Assembly: GCF_009911265.1 (NCBI RefSeq)
Contig: NZ_QXXA01000007.1
Span: forward strand, 62,001 to 126,000
Direction of reading: 5' to 3'
Source: Senegalia massiliensis
GTDB taxonomy: Bacteria; Bacillota; Clostridia; Tissierellales; SIT17
Length of the DNA: 64,000 nt
Shown here: piece by piece, positions 61,240-64,000 of the stretch
Position numbering within the stretch: the stretch's first letter is position 1
How the letters are laid out: every line of letters starts with the position of its first letter
Made by a program: the position numbers and the translations under genes
The notes under the pieces: model-generated
What the model was told of the DNA's origin: nothing
What the model saw: only the letters and a program-made list of their open reading frames with translations
The model's database searches: none

Positions 61240-61665
61240 TTATTTCTCCTTTCTACTTATTGTATCCAAATAAGTCTGTAATATATATATTGCAGCTAAT
61301 TTATCTACAACATTCTTTCTTTTTTTTCTAGAAACATCTGCTTCTATGAGAGTTTTTGTGGCAGAAACTGTAGATAACCTTTCATCTTGATAGACTATAT
61401 CTATATCAATATATTTTTTTAATTTTTCTGCAAATTTTTTTACTTTTTCTCCTTGAGGCCCTAAAGTATTATTCATATTTTTTGGAAGCCCTATAACTAT
61501 TTTTGATACATGCTTTTCATTTATTATTTCTACAATTTCTTGCAAATCTTTTTTTATATTTGTTCTTTTAATAGTTTTTATACCTTGAGCAGTAAAACCC
61601 AATGGATCACTTACAGCAACTCCAACAGTTTTATCACCTACATCTAGACCTAATAACCTTCCCAT
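61240..61665 (-). CDS. ruvX: YqgF/RuvX family nuclease
   Basis: RNase H-fold protein of 141 residues: GRLLGLDVGDKTVGVAVSDP with the first catalytic Asp, IVIGLPKNMNNTLGPQGEKV, DIVYQDERLSTVSATKTLIE with DER, and KNVVDKLAAIYILQTYLD with the last Asp. It processes 16S rRNA ends or Holliday junction-like structures. Coupled to the DUF1292 gene. Confidence 0.95.
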   Translation of the reverse strand: MGRLLGLDVGDKTVGVAVSDPLGFTAQGIKTIKRTNIKKDLQEIVEIINEKHVSKIVIGLPKNMNNTLGPQGEKVKKFAEKLKKYIDIDIVYQDERLSTVSATKTLIEADVSRKKRKNVVDKLAAIYILQTYLDTISRKEK

Positions 61666-61676
61666 TTAATCATTCC

Positions 61677-62627
61677 TTAAATTATTTTTATACAAAATTC
61701 ACTACAATATTTCCCACAATAACCACATAATACACATTTATTTAAATCTACAATTGATTTACTATTCTTTATACTTAATGCATTGTGTTTACATGCACTT
61801 ACACATTTTCCACATCCAATACACCATTCAGCTATATGAAGTTTCCTATTAGTATTTCTTATTTTAGCTTTTAAATTACTATCAATATATCTTTTATTTA
61901 ATAAGTTTATATTTGCATCTATTTCAGCTCTAGATTGAAGTCCTATTGCTATAGAATTTATTTCTTTTATATCTTGTACAAAATTAAATGCCTCTTCAAC
62001 GTTATTTAGTAAGTGTCCACCACCTAAAGGTTTCATTCCATATATACCTTTACCAGCATTATGACATTTTTTAATTGCTTTTATCATATCTAAAGTTGTT
62101 CCATCTTGAATTCCAATACCTAATTTATTTATTATTGGATGAACTACTTCTATTTCATCATATTTAAGTGCAGCTAAAACTCCTTCAACTCTATGAGTTG
62201 AAATTCCTATTGCTCTTATAAGTCCTTTTTCCTTAGCTTTTAAAAAATACTCTATTGCTTCAAAATGTCCTTTAATAGTATGTTCACTTTCTTGCTCATG
62301 TAACAAAAATAAATCTATGTAATCTGTATTTAATTCTCTTAAAGCCTTATCTAAACTTTTTTTTGCTGTATCTTTAGAATAGGAATAAGATTTTGTAGAT
62401 ATAACAAATTCTTTTCTATTTATTTTCTCCAAAAATTTATTTATATGTCCATAATTATTATATAATTCTGCAGTATCTAAAAAATTAATCCCTTTATCAA
62501 ACCCATATTTAATAAGTTCTGCACCTTTTTCATATGAAAAATTTCTTTGAAGAGGACTAATAGTAAGCGATCCAAAACATAATCTAGATACCTCTATATT
62601 AGTATTTCCTAACTTAACCGTTTCCAT
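61677..62627 (-). CDS. Aldo/keto reductase with C-terminal 4Fe-4S domain
   Basis: About 316 residues. AKR barrel: INFLDTAELYNNYG has the catalytic Asp and Tyr, EFVISTKSYSYSKDTAKKSL the Lys, and LDLFLLHEQE-like sequence (DYIDLFLLHEQE) the His. A ferredoxin domain with CIGCGKCVSACKHNALSI and CVLCGYCGKYCSEFC carries Cys for two clusters. The substrate is unknown; such fusions are common in anaerobes. ATG 62627 is chosen for AGGTGA upstream. Confidence 0.88.
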   Translation of the reverse strand: METVKLGNTNIEVSRLCFGSLTISPLQRNFSYEKGAELIKYGFDKGINFLDTAELYNNYGHINKFLEKINRKEFVISTKSYSYSKDTAKKSLDKALRELNTDYIDLFLLHEQESEHTIKGHFEAIEYFLKAKEKGLIRAIGISTHRVEGVLAALKYDEIEVVHPIINKLGIGIQDGTTLDMIKAIKKCHNAGKGIYGMKPLGGGHLLNNVEEAFNFVQDIKEINSIAIGLQSRAEIDANINLLNKRYIDSNLKAKIRNTNRKLHIAEWCIGCGKCVSACKHNALSIKNSKSIVDLNKCVLCGYCGKYCSEFCIKII

Positions 62628-62688
62628 ATTTTCACCTATCTTTATTGTATCATATATTTCCAAAATATAATATATTTATAAAAAATAA

Positions 62689-62716
62689 AGCGGTATTTGA
62701 TTTATCAAATACCGCT
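62689..62716 (-). terminator. Terminator after ireB
   Basis: AGCGGTATTTGA (62689-62700) pairs with TCAAATACCGCT (62705-62716) across a 4-nt loop, and on the minus strand TTATTTTTTAT follows. Strong intrinsic terminator. Confidence 0.85.
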
Positions 62717-62728
62717 ATTTTTATAATA

Positions 62729-62983
62729 TTATTTATTCTTTAAATAACTTTTCAATAACTCTTCTAATAAATCATCTCTTTCCATTTTTCTAATTTTACT
62801 TCTAGCATTGTTATGGCTTGTTATATAAGTAGGATCTCCAGATAAAATATAACCTATCATTTGATTTATAGGATTATAACCTTTTTCTTCTAAGGCATGA
62901 TATACATATACTAAAATATCCTCTGCTTTATTCTTATCATCTTCTGACACATTAAATTTCATTGTCTCATTTATATCACTCAC
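62729..62983 (-). CDS. ireB: IreB family regulatory phosphoprotein
   Basis: About 84 residues: [60 protein letters not shown] and [14 protein letters not shown] match IreB (DUF965). In Enterococcus IreB is phosphorylated by the IreK PASTA kinase on N-terminal Thr, and Thr in NETMKF is present here. The GTG at 62983 has AGAGGG at a better distance than the one at 62992. The alaS-ireB-ruvX order is conserved. Confidence 0.93.
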   Translation of the reverse strand: MSDINETMKFNVSEDDKNKAEDILVYVYHALEEKGYNPINQMIGYILSGDPTYITSHNNARSKIRKMERDDLLEELLKSYLKNK

Positions 62984-63056
62984 AAAAAACACCCCTCTTT
63001 TTATAACAATCTTATATTATTATTATATATCAATAATACTCTTACTTCAATGAGAT

Positions 63057-64000
63057 TTATTTATTTAACTGAGATTCTACTAATGATTTAACTAAATCTA
63101 AAGCTTCTTCAATTTTAGAAGATTCATTTCCTCCAGCTTGAGCCATATTAGGTCTTCCACCTCCACCTCCTCCGGTTATCTTTGCAACTTCTCTTATTAT
63201 ATTGCCACAATGAATACCAGATTTAACTGCATCTTCAGTAGCAGTAGCTATAAAATTCACTTTTCCATTTTTTTCAGTAGATAAGACTATTACTGCTTTG
63301 TCTAATTTTTCTTTAATTTTATCTCCTAATTGTCTTAAGCCATCAATATCAATACCGTCTATTTTCTTTGTTACTACATTTACACCATTTATATTATAAA
63401 CATTTTCTAAAATATTATCTAATTTTGAATTTGCAAGTTTAGAATTAAGACTATCTATTTGTTTTTGTAAGTTTCTTACTTCATCCATTATATCATGAGC
63501 CTTATCTATTAAATTATCTTTATTAGTTTTCAAAACATCTGATAGAGTATTTAGTTTATCGTTAAGTGACAAATTAAATTCGTATGCTTTCCTTCCAGTT
63601 ATTGCTTCAATTCTTCTAACACCTGATGCTATTCCTGATTCTGTTAATATTTTAAACATACCTATTTGACTAATATTATTAACATGAGTTCCTCCACATA
63701 ATTCAATTGTATAATCATCCATTTTTACTACTCTTACTTTTTCACCATATTTTTCATCAAATAATGCAGTTGCTCCCATATCTTTTGCCTTATTAATAGA
63801 AGTTTCTACTACTTCTACACCTAATGAATTCCAAATCTTTTCATTGACTTCTCTTTCTATTTTATTTAATTCATCTTTAGTTAAAGATTCAAAATGAGTA
63901 AAGTCAAATCTAAGTCTATCATCTGTAACAAGAGAACCAGCCTGATTTACATGTTGTCCTAAAGTATTTTTCAATGCTTTGTGAAGTAAATGTGTTGCAG
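63057..64000 (-). CDS. alaS: Alanyl-tRNA synthetase, C-terminal part (cut by window edge)
   Basis: The frame stays open to the window end. Visible are the editing domain (ATHLLHKALKNTLGQHVNQA, HFESLTKDELNKIEREVNEK, MDDYTIELCGGTHV with the zinc Cys/His) and the C-Ala/DHHA1 domain ending in EVAKITGGGGGGRPNMAQAG. The upstream activation domain lies outside. It attaches Ala to tRNA and clears Ser- and Gly-mischarged tRNA. Confidence 0.96.
   Translation of the reverse strand, partial: ATHLLHKALKNTLGQHVNQAGSLVTDDRLRFDFTHFESLTKDELNKIEREVNEKIWNSLGVEVVETSINKAKDMGATALFDEKYGEKVRVVKMDDYTIELCGGTHVNNISQIGMFKILTESGIASGVRRIEAITGRKAYEFNLSLNDKLNTLSDVLKTNKDNLIDKAHDIMDEVRNLQKQIDSLNSKLANSKLDNILENVYNINGVNVVTKKIDGIDIDGLRQLGDKIKEKLDKAVIVLSTEKNGKVNFIATATEDAVKSGIHCGNIIREVAKITGGGGGGRPNMAQAGGNESSKIEEALDLVKSLVESQLNK

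Noticed and set aside
1-64000. tRNA or rRNA genes
   Set aside because: No GC-rich clusters, CCA-ended cloverleafs or rRNA-like conserved blocks were noticed anywhere in this AT-rich window.

Overview
The window is very AT-rich DNA from a Gram-positive, endospore-forming anaerobe of the Clostridia/Tissierellia type. The evidence is a complete spoIIIA operon, a sigma-K gene, an H-type spore SASP, IreB, a Fur/RNase J/MltG/TrmR/U32/udk neighbourhood, strong purine-rich Shine-Dalgarno sequences and frequent TTG/GTG starts. Genus cannot be fixed from sequence reading alone. Nearly all genes lie on the minus strand, so transcription runs from high to low coordinates.

Layout, right to left in the sense of transcription. 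64000-52244 is conserved chromosome: alaS (cut by the window edge), ireB, a ferredoxin-type aldo/keto reductase, ruvX, a DUF1292 protein, fur with a candidate operator, RNase J, a split LysO-type exporter, mltG, trmR, a U32 tRNA-hydroxylation protein, udk and a class B penicillin-binding protein whose ribosome binding site sits in a perfect hairpin. 52168-51737 is the N-terminal half of sigK.

51745-30897 is a 20.84-kb sigK intervening (skin-like) element. It is bounded by a 9-bp direct repeat at which the two sigK halves join in frame into a 234-residue pro-sigma-K. Its large serine recombinase (50181-51719) lies next to the N-terminal half and points towards it, as spoIVCA does in Bacillus subtilis. 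The right two thirds of the element (about 36.9-50 kb) is an array of single genes, nearly all on the minus strand: HIT, nucleoside phosphorylase, GNAT, TmrB-like, TIR, Nif3, erythromycin-esterase-like, peptidase E, ClbS/DfsB, SSAT-like and a broken AAC(6')-like gene. Several are decayed. Related intergenic repeats follow many of them, giving a cassette-like look. The left third (31-35 kb) has two Spo0E-like phosphatase genes driven by near-identical sigma-A promoters, a third orphan copy of that promoter, two paralogous small lysine-rich ORFs and several Spo0A-box-like sites.

30896-24518 carries the C-terminal half of sigK, sspH, typA, a convergent pair sharing one 42-bp palindrome, an MFS transporter, a YqeG phosphatase and aroE. 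24518-11602 is a full Gram-positive type IV pilus cluster: pilB with an MshEN-type N-terminus, pilT, pilC, major prepilin, prepilin peptidase, pilM/N/O, four minor-prepilin-like genes, a large secreted protein and a ComFB-like protein. It leads into aroK, aroQ and efp. 9914-43 holds a CD1247-family protein, the eight-gene spoIIIA operon with a sigma-E-like promoter, an Asp23 protein, nusB, a TsaD/Kae1 paralogue, xseA, xseB and ispA, ending in a 17-bp hairpin.

The main biological theme is sporulation: the SpoIIIA channel of the engulfed forespore, mother-cell sigma-K made by DNA excision, and an excisable element that itself carries probable Spo0A~P phosphatases. Functions are assigned from recognisable motifs and gene order; no database search was run.
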